64,000 bases of DNA from Deltaproteobacteria bacterium (GCA_020060215.1 JAGVAP010000132.1:62001-126000); one strand, 5' to 3'. Positions 18,020 to 27,036 are shown, counted from the first letter of the stretch. Translations and numbers: made by a program. Notes: generated from the sequence alone by a model not told the origin.

Positions 18020-18514
18020 ATGTTCCGCAGGATTCTGGTCATATTCGAGAACGAAAAGATCTGTCCTCAAGCGCTTGCCTATGCCCGCGAACTGGCCATT
18101 CGCATGGATGCCGAAGTGACCTTGCTGATGCTCGTGGAAATGGCCTTTCCGAAGCGATCGTACCTGGGGACGAAGAGGAGCGACATGCGCAACCTGGAAA
18201 ACCGCATGAGCCGGGTCTTGGGGGGCCTGTCTTCCGAGTTCGTCAGGGAAGGGATTGCCGTTAGCGCGGCGCTTCGGGTCGGCGACGCCGCTCAGGAACT
18301 CTTGAAGTTCCTCGCAGAACGACGGCCGTTTCAGGCAGCCATCTGGGGAAGCAGCGAAGAGCTCCCGGATGGGGGCCGGCTGCGGCGGTCGCATTGGATG
18401 GCAAAGGCGGCGTCTACCCTGGACTGCCCGCTGCACGCGGTGAGCCCGAAGGAGAGACCCGGGTTCTCAAAGCCCGAAGAGAAGCGTGAAAAAGAGCCGG
18501 ACAGGAGTTTCTGA
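18020..18514 (+). CDS. Universal stress protein (UspA-like)
   Basis: A 164-residue protein with one UspA domain. The N-terminal strand FRRILVIFENEK, the LAIRMDAEVTLLMLVE helix-strand and the final strand before TLDCPLHAV follow the Usp fold. The usual ATP-binding G-2x-G-9x-G(S/T) loop is not clear (AIWGSSEELPDGGRLRRSHW), so it may be a non-ATP-binding type. It is the first gene of the sigma-54 operon and is 12 bp before the SLC13 gene. Universal stress proteins beside anion transporters often regulate or sense energy state, but the role here is inferred. Confidence 0.8.
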   Translation: MFRRILVIFENEKICPQALAYARELAIRMDAEVTLLMLVEMAFPKRSYLGTKRSDMRNLENRMSRVLGGLSSEFVREGIAVSAALRVGDAAQELLKFLAERRPFQAAIWGSSEELPDGGRLRRSHWMAKAASTLDCPLHAVSPKERPGFSKPEEKREKEPDRSF

Positions 18515-18526
18515 AGGGGAGGGCGA

Positions 18527-20341
18527 ATGCAGTCTCTGACGACGGATATGATCCTGGTAATGTCGATGATCGGCCTGGCCGTATTTCTCTTCATCGTGGA
18601 ATGGGTGCGCGTGGACGTGGTCGCGATCCTCATGATGGTCGCCCTCCCGCTCCTGGGCCTGGTCACCCCGGCGCAGGCCTTTGTCGGCTTGAGCAGCAAC
18701 GCGGTCGTATCGATTATCGCGGTCATCATCATCGGCGCGGGTCTGGACAAGACCGGGTTGATCAACAACCTGGTGGGGCCGATCGTCCGCATGGCCGGCA
18801 AGAGCCCTCTGAGGATCGTGGTCGCGATATCGCTGGCGATTGCGACCATCTCGAGCTTCATGCAGAACATCGGTGCGGCCGCCCTTTTCCTCCCTGCGGT
18901 ACAGCGCATCAGTCGGGCCATGAAGATCTCCATCAGCAAGCTCCTCATGCCGATCGGCTTCAGCGCCATCCTCGGCGGCACGGTCACGCTGGTCGGATCC
19001 AGTCCCCTGATCCTCCTGAACGACCTCCTTGCCCCGTTCCAGTTAAAACCGTTCGGCCTCTTCGATGTAACCCCCATCGGCCTCGCCCTGGTGGTGAGCG
19101 GAATCCTCTGCTTCATCCTGTTCGGGCGCTTCATCCTGCCTCAGGGGTCGCCTGATGCAGATGTGGCCGTGGAAAAGGGGAATCCGGGCCTGGGCGGGGT
19201 TCTGGTGGAGATCGGAGACGTTTATGAGCTCCGGACTCCCGACGACTTCACCCATTATCGCGAACCGTTGAGGGTCGAGGATCTGCAGAGAAGATACCTG
19301 GTGACCACCGTTGCCGCCACGGAGCCGCCGGACTACAAGCTCATTTCCCCCTGCCCGGGCACCGTCATCCGCTGTTGTGTGGACCTTGCCGTGCTGGGGC
19401 GCGAAGAGGACGTGAAACGGATGGCCGCATGCGAAGAGATGATCCTCAAGCGGCGACCCGAGGTCTTCAGCGAAGAGGTTGCGGCCAGCGTCTCCGGCAC
19501 GGTGGAGGCCGTTGTGGCACCCCGTTCTCCCCTGGCCGGGAAGACCCTGAACCAGATCAACCTGAACGACCGCTATCAGGTGACCCCCCTGGCCATTTAC
19601 AGGGAGGGGGAGATCTACCGGGCGCAAATCATGGACATGGCCCTAAGGGTCGGCGATGCGATTCTCATCCATGGGACATGGAAGCGACTGCAGCTCCTCC
19701 ACGGCGAGGGGTCTCTGCTCTTTACCACGCCCGTGGATGTGGAACTCCTGCGGCCTGAAAAGGCCTTGTTATCCGGCCTCTGGCTGGCCGTTGCACTCGC
19801 AATGATCCTGGTCTTCAAGATCCAGCTCTCGGTCTGCCTCATGACCGGGGCCCTGGGCATGGTGCTCACCCGGGTGCTCAGCATCGACGAGGCTTACCAG
19901 GCGGTCGACTGGCGGACGGTCTTCTTGCTGGCCGGCCTCATCCCCCTGGGGATTGCGACCGAGAAGACCGGGACCGCTGCCTGGATCGCCCAGACCGTGC
20001 TTGCCGCGATCGGGACCGTAAAGCCGATCGTTCTCCTTGCCGTGATCGGCCTCCTGACTTCCGCCTTCACCCTGGTCATCTCCAACGTAGGCGCCACCGT
20101 GCTGCTGGTGCCCCTGGTGGTGAATATGGCCGTTGCTGCACATGCCGATCCGAGGATGGCGGCGCTCGTGGTCGGACTCGCGGCGAGCAACTCTTTCCTT
20201 CTCCCCACCCACCAGGTGAATGCCTTCTACATGGGGCCGGGGAGGTATCGCAGCACCGACTTCGTAAAGGCAGGCGGGCTGATCAGTGTTGTCTTCATCC
20301 TGGTCATGATCGGGGCCATTTATATGATCTATGGTGTCTGA
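18527..20341 (+). CDS. SLC13/DASS-type anion permease with central RCK_C domain
   Basis: A 604-residue membrane protein. Both halves are hydrophobic transmembrane regions of the SLC13 (divalent anion:Na+ symporter) family; the first has SSFMQNIGAAALFLP and VGSSPLIL, the second TLVISNVGATVLLVP and ASNSFLLPTHQVNAF, the repeated S-N-T/V-type substrate loops. Between them is a soluble insert (about 210-400) that includes an RCK_C/TrkA-C domain (near 325-395, ending RVGDAILIHG). Likely substrates are sulfate or dicarboxylates. The gene lies between the stress protein and two cytidylate-kinase-like genes, suggesting those proteins regulate or read out transport. Confidence 0.85.
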   Translation: MQSLTTDMILVMSMIGLAVFLFIVEWVRVDVVAILMMVALPLLGLVTPAQAFVGLSSNAVVSIIAVIIIGAGLDKTGLINNLVGPIVRMAGKSPLRIVVAISLAIATISSFMQNIGAAALFLPAVQRISRAMKISISKLLMPIGFSAILGGTVTLVGSSPLILLNDLLAPFQLKPFGLFDVTPIGLALVVSGILCFILFGRFILPQGSPDADVAVEKGNPGLGGVLVEIGDVYELRTPDDFTHYREPLRVEDLQRRYLVTTVAATEPPDYKLISPCPGTVIRCCVDLAVLGREEDVKRMAACEEMILKRRPEVFSEEVAASVSGTVEAVVAPRSPLAGKTLNQINLNDRYQVTPLAIYREGEIYRAQIMDMALRVGDAILIHGTWKRLQLLHGEGSLLFTTPVDVELLRPEKALLSGLWLAVALAMILVFKIQLSVCLMTGALGMVLTRVLSIDEAYQAVDWRTVFLLAGLIPLGIATEKTGTAAWIAQTVLAAIGTVKPIVLLAVIGLLTSAFTLVISNVGATVLLVPLVVNMAVAAHADPRMAALVVGLAASNSFLLPTHQVNAFYMGPGRYRSTDFVKAGGLISVVFILVMIGAIYMIYGV

Positions 20342-20355
20342 GCGAGAGGAGGAAC

Positions 20356-21165
20356 ATGGCGATCATCACGATCTCACGGGGATCCTATAGCAAGGGGAAG
20401 GAAGTGGCCGAAGGGGTTGCGCAGCAGTTGGGGTATCGCTGCATCAGCCGCGAGGTCGTCCTGGAGGCGAGCGATCATTACCGGATACCGGAGATCCGGC
20501 TGATCAGGGCCATACACGATGCGCCCACCATCCTGGAGCGTTTCGGTCACGGGAAGCTCGCCTTCGTCGCGTACTACCAGGCCGCGCTTGCGCAGCTCTG
20601 CCGGAGCGATAACATCGTCTACCACGGCCTGGCCGGGCACCTGCTGCTCAAAGGGGTGCCTCACCTCCTGAAGGTTCGGATCATTGCGGATCTGGGGGAT
20701 CGCGTGCTTCATGAGATGGAGCGGGAAGGCATTGGAGAACAGGAGGCCCGCTCCCTGATCCTGAGAGACGACCTGGAGCGCCGGAGGTGGACGCAGGCCC
20801 TATACGGCGTGGACCCGTGGGACAGCACCCTCTATGATCTCGTGATCCACATCCACCGATATCGGGTCTCGGACGCGGTCAACTTCATCTGTGAGTCTGC
20901 GCGGCTCGATCCGTTTAGAACCACCAGGGAATCCCGGCAGCAAATGGAGGACCTTTTTCTGGCAACCCAGGTGAAAGCGGCCATGGTGGCGTATCATCCG
21001 GAGGTGGCCGTCACCAGCGAGTATGGGAATGTCTTGATCTACACGAAGGCTGACCAGCGGATCGTCCGAAGGATCAGGGACAAAGCCAAGGAGCTGAGCC
21101 GGCGGGAGGGGGTCAACAACATCGAAGTGCATCCCGGAGCGACGCCCCCTGAAAACGCCGTGTAA
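20356..21165 (+). CDS. Cytidylate-kinase-like protein with C-terminal BON-like domain
   Basis: A 269-residue protein. Residues 1-195 resemble the cytidylate-kinase-like family: ITISRGSYSKGKEVAEGVAQ replaces the usual G-S-G-G-R/K P-loop, followed by LGYRCISREVV and the DNIVYHGLAGHLL and LKVRIIAD segments. The C-terminal 65 residues (VKAAMVAYHPEVAVTS... GVNNIEVH) follow a BON-like pattern. The P-loop is weak, so true kinase activity is doubtful. It is the first of three related proteins in the window (next at 21216; fused form at 35491), each next to an anion transporter and two-component genes. A signalling role is inferred. Confidence 0.75.
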   Translation: MAIITISRGSYSKGKEVAEGVAQQLGYRCISREVVLEASDHYRIPEIRLIRAIHDAPTILERFGHGKLAFVAYYQAALAQLCRSDNIVYHGLAGHLLLKGVPHLLKVRIIADLGDRVLHEMEREGIGEQEARSLILRDDLERRRWTQALYGVDPWDSTLYDLVIHIHRYRVSDAVNFICESARLDPFRTTRESRQQMEDLFLATQVKAAMVAYHPEVAVTSEYGNVLIYTKADQRIVRRIRDKAKELSRREGVNNIEVHPGATPPENAV

Positions 21166-21215
21166 GCCCCAGGGGTGAGATCGATGGAAACCTCTAGAAC
21201 GAAAGGATTCGACCC

Positions 21216-22040
21216 ATGTCCATGATCTTCATTTCGTCAGATGACCCGGAGGACGGCCGAGAAATCGCCGAATCCGTCGCCAGGGGCCTGGGATACGCCT
21301 GTCTGGGCAGGGACATCCTGCCCGCCGTGGCCGGGCGGTACAGGATTCCCGAGGCCGATCTCATGCGGGCCCTGGATCAAAACCCCTCCTTTCTCGGCCT
21401 CTCGTCGAAGCGGAGGGACCGATATCTGGCCTATGTCCAGGAGGCCGTGCTCGATCAGTTGGAGAAGGACAATATCGTGTGCCATGGCCTGGCCGCACAC
21501 CTTTATGTACGAGGGGTCTCTCATGCATTGAAGGTAAGACTGCTCTCGGATGTGGAAAGATGCACCCGGACACTGGCTTCCCGGGAGGGAATCCCGGAGT
21601 CGAAGGCGAAGAGAAAACTGGATGGGCAGATGAAAGCCCGACGTCAGTGGTCTTTGTCCGCATTTCGTCTGGATGAGACGGATGCGTCCTATTACGACAT
21701 GGTGATCTCTCTCGGGCAAACGGCGCCCGAACGAGCCGTCCGGGAGATCGCAGAAACCGTGGCGTACCGACGTTTCAGGCCCATGAGCTACTCCTTGCAG
21801 TGCGTCCACGACCTTGCCCTCGCATGCAGGGTCAGGGCCGCCCTTCTGGAGCGGTTCCCGGACGTGAAGGTGACTGCCAGGACCGGGACCCTGGTCATCG
21901 AGACGACCGCCCTGAAGCGGGAGAAGGCGGCCAGGGCCAGACACATCAAGGAGCTGGCCGGAACGGTCCCGGGGGTGGAATACGTCGAAGTCCATGTCCA
22001 TAACGACATCTTCCGGCAGGCTGCGGAGTCTTTCCGGTAG
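21216..22040 (+). CDS. Cytidylate-kinase-like/BON protein, paralog with lost P-loop
   Basis: A 274-residue paralog of the preceding protein. They share YRIPE, the DNIV-HGLA-HL segment, LKVRL and the C-terminal BON-like region (VRAALLERFPDVKVTARTG...VPGVEYVEVH). Where the P-loop should be it reads SSDDPEDGREIAE, with no G-x-x-G-K/R, so nucleotide binding by this loop is unlikely. This points to a structural or sensory role, perhaps as a heterodimer with the upstream paralog. It lies 50 bp after that gene and 87 bp before a receiver-domain gene. Confidence 0.7.
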   Translation: MSMIFISSDDPEDGREIAESVARGLGYACLGRDILPAVAGRYRIPEADLMRALDQNPSFLGLSSKRRDRYLAYVQEAVLDQLEKDNIVCHGLAAHLYVRGVSHALKVRLLSDVERCTRTLASREGIPESKAKRKLDGQMKARRQWSLSAFRLDETDASYYDMVISLGQTAPERAVREIAETVAYRRFRPMSYSLQCVHDLALACRVRAALLERFPDVKVTARTGTLVIETTALKREKAARARHIKELAGTVPGVEYVEVHVHNDIFRQAAESFR

Positions 22041-22127
22041 GGAGTCACCCCCGCAACCCCTTTGCCCCCTTTTGTTGCACCCGTGAGCAAAAGGCGCTAA
22101 CCTGATAACGATGAAAGGAGGCTGGGT

Positions 22128-22541
22128 ATGTCATCAGGGATGGAGGTTCTTATTCTGGACGATGAGCCGATCGTGGGCAGGAGGCTCAAGCCGGCCCTTG
22201 CAAAGATGGGCTGCAATGTCGAAACGTTTGAGAATCCCTCAGCCGCGCTGGAGCGGATCCAGATGAAGGAATTCGACATCGTCGTGACCGACATTCGGAT
22301 GGACGAAATCGACGGGATCCAGGTCCTTGAACACGTGGCCAAGAAGTCCCCGCGGACAAAGGTCATTATGATCACCGGCTATGCGATGATGGCCCTCGCC
22401 AGAGAGGCCATGGAAAAAGGCGCCTTCGACTTCCTCGCCAAACCTTTCCAGCCGAACGACATCCGGTGCATCATCACAAAGGCCGCCAAGGCGCTGGGGT
22501 TCCCCGTCGACCCGGACAACGGGTCAATCGGTCCCGGCTGA
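22128..22541 (+). CDS. Single-domain response regulator (CheY-like)
   Basis: A 137-residue protein that is one receiver domain: acidic pair Asp-11/Asp-12, phosphoacceptor Asp-55 in VVTDIRMDE, Thr in MITGYA, and Lys in LAKPFQ. No output domain is present. It is 22 bp before the histidine kinase gene, which is its likely phosphodonor. AAAGGAGG lies 8 bases before the ATG. The likely role is a phosphorylation relay to the sigma-54 regulator or to the transporter module. Confidence 0.9.
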   Translation: MSSGMEVLILDDEPIVGRRLKPALAKMGCNVETFENPSAALERIQMKEFDIVVTDIRMDEIDGIQVLEHVAKKSPRTKVIMITGYAMMALAREAMEKGAFDFLAKPFQPNDIRCIITKAAKALGFPVDPDNGSIGPG

Positions 22542-22563
22542 AACCTCGAGGCGTCGAGACGAC

Positions 22564-24144
22564 ATGGATCAGACCACCATCCCTCAGGCCGGTTCGGACG
22601 AGATCGCGAAGACCCTCCAAGGACACTATGAGCATATCAGGGCTGCGGAATCGGCCCGCAAGGCCCTGCTCCAAAGACGCAGGGTCAGCCTGCGGCTCCA
22701 GATCTTTATCTGCTTCTTTCTGGTATTCCTCTTCGCCGCCGGGATCGCCACCCTCCTCATGGTCACCACCTATCGAGTGGAGCAGAAGCTCCGGCTCCTG
22801 GAGATCGTCAACGACTATGTGATCGAGATCCAGCAGGCCCGCCGCTTCGAAAAAAACTACTTTCTTTATGGGACGAACCTCAGCGATGCGCTGGAGAATA
22901 TCTACCAGGCCAAGGAGGTGTTCGATCGGAATGCCGAGGAGCTGAAGAAGATCCTGCGCCAGCACGGGCCCGGGATCGTGACTCCGGACATCCGTCGCTA
23001 CGAAGGGTTGTTGAAGCGATTGTTTGAACTCGACCTGCAGGGAAAGGACGAGCCGGAATACAGGAGGACGAAGAACGAACTGGAGCTGGAGCTGCGCAGA
23101 CACGGACAGCAGCTGGTCTCTTTCGCCCAGGAACTGATGAAGAAGGAAAAGGCGGCTGTCGCCCAGGCCCTTCGAGGCTCCAGGAATATCCATCTTTACT
23201 CCCTCATTTTCCTTCTCTTTTTCATATCTTTCATCGCCTACCTCCTGGGCAGCCGGGTCATGGGCAACATCAATCGATTTGAGCAATACGCGCGGCGCAT
23301 CGCATCCGGGGACTTTACGCCCATTACCCCGATCAAGCGTTTCCGTGACGAGTTCACCGACCTGGCGATTTCGATCAATCACATGATCCAGGAACTGGAA
23401 ACCCGCGAGGCGGTATTGATCCAGTCGCACAAGATGCGCGCGGTCGGCACCCTGACTGCAGGGATAGCGCATGAGCTGAACAATCCGCTGAACAATATCA
23501 CCCTCAGCGCCCACATGCTGATGGAGGACTATGAAAGCCTGCCGGATGCGGAACGCAAGGAGATCATTGCCGACGTGATCTCCGAGTCCAACAGATCCAA
23601 GAACATCATCAGCAACCTCTTGGATTTCGCAAGGGAGAGCAGTTCGCAGTTGGAGCCCCTCGATTTGAACAGGCTCCTTCAAGACACGATCAGCCTGGCC
23701 GCGAATCAGATCAAACTCTCCGGCATTCGGCTCGAGTTCCAGGCCACCGACAACCTGCCTCGCATCCACGGAGACAGCCAGCAACTCAGGCAGGTGTTTC
23801 TGAACATCCTGTTGAATGCCATCGATGCCTCTTCCAAGGGGGACAAGATCCAGGTGCTTGTCCTCCCGGCCGATGAACCCAACTATATCGCGGTCAAGGT
23901 CATCGATTCCGGAAAAGGGATACCCGATCACATTCTCGGCTCCATCTTCGATCCTTTCTTCACCACCAAAGGCAAGGGGAAGGGAACGGGGCTGGGGCTT
24001 AGCGTTTCCCAGGGGATCGTGGCCAAGCATGGAGGGCAGATACGGGTGACCAGCCGGGAGGGAAAGGGCGCGGCCTTTACAGTGACCTTGCCGGTAACGA
24101 CCATCCCTGCGAAGATCGCAGGGAAACATCCCGATTTTTCCTGA
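22564..24144 (+). CDS. Membrane sensor histidine kinase (HAMP, HisKA, HATPase)
   Basis: A 526-residue kinase with transmembrane helices near 45-68 and 210-230. Between them is a 140-residue, mostly helical periplasmic sensor region, followed by HAMP (about 231-285). The HisKA domain holds the phosphoacceptor His-303 in IAHELNNPLN, and the HATPase domain has an N box (LLNAIDAS), G1 (DSGKGIP) and G2 (GKGTGLGLS). It is complete and likely active. It closes the stress protein/SLC13/cytidylate-kinase-like operon. Probable partners are the preceding receiver and the NtrC-type regulator at 16416. Confidence 0.92.
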   Translation: MDQTTIPQAGSDEIAKTLQGHYEHIRAAESARKALLQRRRVSLRLQIFICFFLVFLFAAGIATLLMVTTYRVEQKLRLLEIVNDYVIEIQQARRFEKNYFLYGTNLSDALENIYQAKEVFDRNAEELKKILRQHGPGIVTPDIRRYEGLLKRLFELDLQGKDEPEYRRTKNELELELRRHGQQLVSFAQELMKKEKAAVAQALRGSRNIHLYSLIFLLFFISFIAYLLGSRVMGNINRFEQYARRIASGDFTPITPIKRFRDEFTDLAISINHMIQELETREAVLIQSHKMRAVGTLTAGIAHELNNPLNNITLSAHMLMEDYESLPDAERKEIIADVISESNRSKNIISNLLDFARESSSQLEPLDLNRLLQDTISLAANQIKLSGIRLEFQATDNLPRIHGDSQQLRQVFLNILLNAIDASSKGDKIQVLVLPADEPNYIAVKVIDSGKGIPDHILGSIFDPFFTTKGKGKGTGLGLSVSQGIVAKHGGQIRVTSREGKGAAFTVTLPVTTIPAKIAGKHPDFS

Positions 24145-24310
24145 AACCCCCCGTCCCATGGATCGGAGGATCAACAGGAGTGTTCCTGTACGGCGGCATG
24201 AGCGTCCTGTCCCTTGCGGTTTTTATCGTTTCCTTCGGCATCCGAAGAAGCGCGCGCGCCCTCAAGGGATGCGCCGGGCAGATCAGTCTTTGATTTAGGG
24301 GAGGTCCAAA

Positions 24311-25564
24311 TTGGAGGTGTCCAAGGGCCGTCTGGTTGTGGTGGGCGGAGGTCCTGCGGGTTTCTTTTGCGCGGTCAATGCCGCCCGGATGAATCCGTCC
24401 CTGGAGGTGACCATCGCAGAGAAGACCGCCCATGTGCTCTCCAAGGTGAAACGGAGCGGCGGCGGCCGGTGCAACCTGACCCACGCATGTTCCGAGATCT
24501 CCGAAATGGCGGAGCGGTACCCGCGCGGGAAGAGTTTTGTCAGGAAGGGGTTTCACCGGTTCTTTACCACGGACACGGTGCAGTGGTTCGAACAACGGGG
24601 GGTGAGGATCAAGGAGGAACCGGATGGAAGGATGTTCCCCGAGACGGACTCTTCCCAGACCGTCATCGACTGCCTGCTGCGCGAAGCTCGCCGCCACCAC
24701 GTCCGGGTAGTGACCGGCAAGGGAGTTACCCGTCTGAATTCCGCAGGCGGCAGGTGGCTCGTTGGATTCGAAGGGGGTGAGGTGGAGGCCGATTTCGTAT
24801 GTCTCGCCTGCGGGGGTTACAGGAGCAAAATGTCCGGGTTGCTGCAGGGTCTGGGGCACAACATCGTGGAGCCCGTGCCATCCCTGTTCACCTTCAGACT
24901 GCATGAGAGCGGTCTCACCACCCTGATGGGCGTAACGGTCCAGGATGTCTCGGTCGGTCTGGTCGGAACCCGCTTCCGGGAGCGGGGCCCGCTGCTCATC
25001 ACCCATTGGGGGTTGAGCGGCCCCGCCGTCCTGGGACTGAGCTCCAGGGCCGCACGGGAACTGGCAGCCATGGGGTATCGTTTTCAGATCCGGATCAGCT
25101 GGGTGCCCGGATCGCACGAAGGTGAGTTGCGCTCGCAGTTGCAGGTCCTGCAACTCCATAACCCGGGCCGAAAGATCCGCAACGGGAATCCCTTCGCCAT
25201 CCCTCAGCGGCTGTGGGAGTTTCAACTCGATGAGTCCGGCGTCGATCGGGATCTGCACTGGGGCCGGCTGCCCGCAAGACAGAGGGAAAAGCTGATCAGG
25301 AACCTCGCCGCTCAGGAGTTCCCGATCAAAGGCAGGGGTGCTCACAAGGGGGAGTTCGTGACGGCGGGCGGCATCAGCCTGAGCGAGGTCGACGTGAATA
25401 CGATGATGAGCAAGATCCATCCCCGTCTCTTTTTCGCAGGGGAGATCCTGGACGTGGACGGCCTCACCGGCGGGTACAACCTGCAGCACGCATGGACAAG
25501 CGGATACATTGCAGCGCTGGGCGTTTCCGCCGCGGCCGGGAGCAATCTGTTCCGGAACCGATGA
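24311..25564 (+). CDS. HI0933/YhiN-family FAD flavoprotein
   Basis: A 417-residue flavoprotein. FAD is bound by VVGGGPAGFFCAVNAAR near the N-terminus, followed by the family signature KRSGGGRCNLTH (about 50-61), and the C-terminus has FFAGEILDVDGLTGGYNLQHAWTSG. These are hallmarks of the HI0933 family, flavoproteins of unknown substrate. The start is TTG, chosen because GGGAGG lies 7 bases before it and the sequence then fits the family. The gene stands alone, 166 bp after the kinase gene. Confidence 0.88.
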   Translation: MEVSKGRLVVVGGGPAGFFCAVNAARMNPSLEVTIAEKTAHVLSKVKRSGGGRCNLTHACSEISEMAERYPRGKSFVRKGFHRFFTTDTVQWFEQRGVRIKEEPDGRMFPETDSSQTVIDCLLREARRHHVRVVTGKGVTRLNSAGGRWLVGFEGGEVEADFVCLACGGYRSKMSGLLQGLGHNIVEPVPSLFTFRLHESGLTTLMGVTVQDVSVGLVGTRFRERGPLLITHWGLSGPAVLGLSSRAARELAAMGYRFQIRISWVPGSHEGELRSQLQVLQLHNPGRKIRNGNPFAIPQRLWEFQLDESGVDRDLHWGRLPARQREKLIRNLAAQEFPIKGRGAHKGEFVTAGGISLSEVDVNTMMSKIHPRLFFAGEILDVDGLTGGYNLQHAWTSGYIAALGVSAAAGSNLFRNR

Positions 25565-25620
25565 TCCGCCACCGTGCTCCGCTCGACACCTCATCCCCTT
25601 CTCGTCCCTCGTCCCCAATC

Positions 25621-25643
25621 GCAAGCAGAGCTTGCTCCTACAG
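25621..25643. repeat. Short REP-like inverted repeat
   Basis: GCAAGC-AGA-GCTTGC followed by TCCTACAG resembles a common dispersed bacterial palindrome (TGTAGGAGCAAGC...). It overlaps the 3' end of the DUF488 gene and supplies its stop codon. A related, degraded copy lies at 44641-44677. Confidence 0.55.
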
Positions 25644-26192
25644 GGCCTGAGACTCCTCGGCAGCTGGATAAACAATGCCGTACTCCGTCCGGACGGCCCC
25701 TGGGGTGAGCGTGTGGTCGGCTGTTTTCCCGGGTTCCAGGATATGGATCACTTCGGCACCCAGGACCGCCGCCAGGTAATCGCTCAGGATCCGGCGGTGG
25801 CATCTCCAGAAGAGCCGCTCCGCGCACATGATCGCCGTCCGCTTTACGGCTGCCAGACGCAAGAGCTCCGCGGCCGCAACGCGGAATGCCTCCGTTCCCA
25901 TGTGGTCGGCGTAGTTTCGAAAGCCTGGGGAGGTGAGCCCCGGGTTCAGGGACTCCCGGCCGGGCCTTTTCCGATAGCCCCCCAGATCCTTGTACCACTC
26001 GTATCCAATCCCCTCGGCCGACAGAAGCTCCTCAAGCCGGTCCCGGCCGAAGTGAGGAAACTTCCGGGACGATGGGAAACTCCGTATGTCGCCGACCACC
26101 TCGATCCCGTGCGCCTTCAGAAGAGCGATGAACTCCTCGATGGGACGGGTGGAATGGCCGACGGTAAAGATCCTGGAAAGCGGCGGTTTCAT
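25638..26192 (-). CDS. DUF488-family protein
   Basis: A 184-residue protein with the DUF488 signature: FTVGHSTRPIEEFIALL near the N-terminus, then GDIRSFPSSRKFPHF, and later AIMCAERLFWRCHRRILSDYL. The last segment holds conserved Cys, Glu and His residues of the family, whose function is unknown. It is convergent with the HI0933-type gene. Its final residues lie within a REP-like palindrome, so the C-terminus may have been altered by the repeat. Confidence 0.88.
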   Translation of the reverse strand: MKPPLSRIFTVGHSTRPIEEFIALLKAHGIEVVGDIRSFPSSRKFPHFGRDRLEELLSAEGIGYEWYKDLGGYRKRPGRESLNPGLTSPGFRNYADHMGTEAFRVAAAELLRLAAVKRTAIMCAERLFWRCHRRILSDYLAAVLGAEVIHILEPGKTADHTLTPGAVRTEYGIVYPAAEESQAL

Positions 26193-26379
26193 GGGTCGCG
26201 AAAGGAATCCCTTTGCACCCGGCTCTGTGAGCGAGTGCTCTTTTCATTTGACGGCATCTCCCCCGCGGAGACCAGCGGGACGTGCCACCGGCAAGTGAAA
26301 AAACTCTTATGGTCCCGAGTCACCTGCTTCCAATACGGCACTATCAATATGCACCCTGTACCGGTTTCGAGACGCGATA

Positions 26380-26742
26380 CTAGAACGTAAAAACCTTGTA
26401 CTCGGGACTGGTCATCATATCCACCAGCACGGAGGCGCCGGAGATCTTGGATCCCTCGATACACTCATCCGGAGAAACGAGGCGCTTGTCCGCACAGGCC
26501 TTGCACACATGGATGGGCGTCTTCCTGGATATGAGCTGATCCAGGAGATCCTTCATGTGTTCCCCTGTAGAAGATCGGATCCCTTCGGCCATCCCCAGCT
26601 GAGCCCAGTGTATGGCATCATCGATCAGGAAGACCTCAACCGGGAGCCCCCTCTCCGCTGTAATGCTGGCAAACTGAAATGCACGGGTAGCGCCTCCTGA
26701 TTTTTCAAACCCCTTCGAAATCACGAAAAGATACTTTTCCAT
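26380..26742 (-). CDS. DsrE/DsrF-like protein
   Basis: A 120-residue protein with the DsrE-like fold pattern: KYLFVISKGFEKSGGATRAFQFA, VEVFLIDDAIHWA, and a later Cys pair in HVCKACADKR. Many DsrE-family proteins are sulfur carriers or peroxiredoxin-like sulfur-handling proteins. The conserved Cys here (CKAC, near residue 80) could carry persulfide. ATAGGAGG lies 4 bases before the ATG. It is divergent from the MinD-like/ferredoxin/oxidoreductase operon, with which it may share sulfur or redox control. Confidence 0.82.
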   Translation of the reverse strand: MEKYLFVISKGFEKSGGATRAFQFASITAERGLPVEVFLIDDAIHWAQLGMAEGIRSSTGEHMKDLLDQLISRKTPIHVCKACADKRLVSPDECIEGSKISGASVLVDMMTSPEYKVFTF

Positions 26743-26790
26743 CGCAACCTCCTATGCTTTTCTTCACCACCCTGTTTTTATACCATGGTT

Positions 26791-26805
26791 TGCCGCGAAG
26801 CGGCA
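26791..26805. promoter_or_regulatory. Perfect palindrome upstream of the DsrE-like gene
   Basis: TGCCGC-GAA-GCGGCA is a perfect inverted repeat about 50 bases upstream of the DsrE-like start. It could be an operator; no T run supports a terminator. Confidence 0.35.
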
Positions 26806-26839
26806 TTACCCCCATACGATTGCCGGGCCTCCGCTCTCT

Positions 26840-26853
26840 TTGCAGCAATGCAA
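26840..26853. promoter_or_regulatory. Candidate sigma-54 activator site TTGCA-N4-TGCAA
   Basis: The palindrome TTGCA-GCAA-TGCAA lies about 108-121 bp upstream of the sigma-54 promoter at 26961. It has the same half-sites as those at 17883 and 32588. Confidence 0.55.
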
Positions 26854-26960
26854 CGTTCCGTTCTCATGGCTTTCAATTCTGCAATCGTATCCGGAAGAGA
26901 ACCGGCCAAAAGTCCTCCCATTTATGAATAACTTGCCGATTAAATGGAGCTTTACCTTTC

Positions 26961-26976
26961 TGGCATACCCCTTGCT
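26961..26976 (+). promoter_or_regulatory. Sigma-54 promoter of the MinD-like/ferredoxin/oxidoreductase operon
   Basis: TGGCAT-N5-TTGCT with GG and GC separated by 10 bases fits the -24/-12 consensus. Transcription should start near 26988, about 50 bp before the ATG at 27037. Confidence 0.75.
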
Positions 26977-27036
26977 CACCTGGCAAACAGAACGCCTGAA
27001 TATAGTCGAATCATAAAAGCGGCGTGAAACGCAATC

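Noticed and set aside
22050..22075. Possible minus-strand sigma-54 promoter (GC-N10-CC)
   Set aside because: The -24 part lacks TGGCA and it would point into an oppositely oriented gene.
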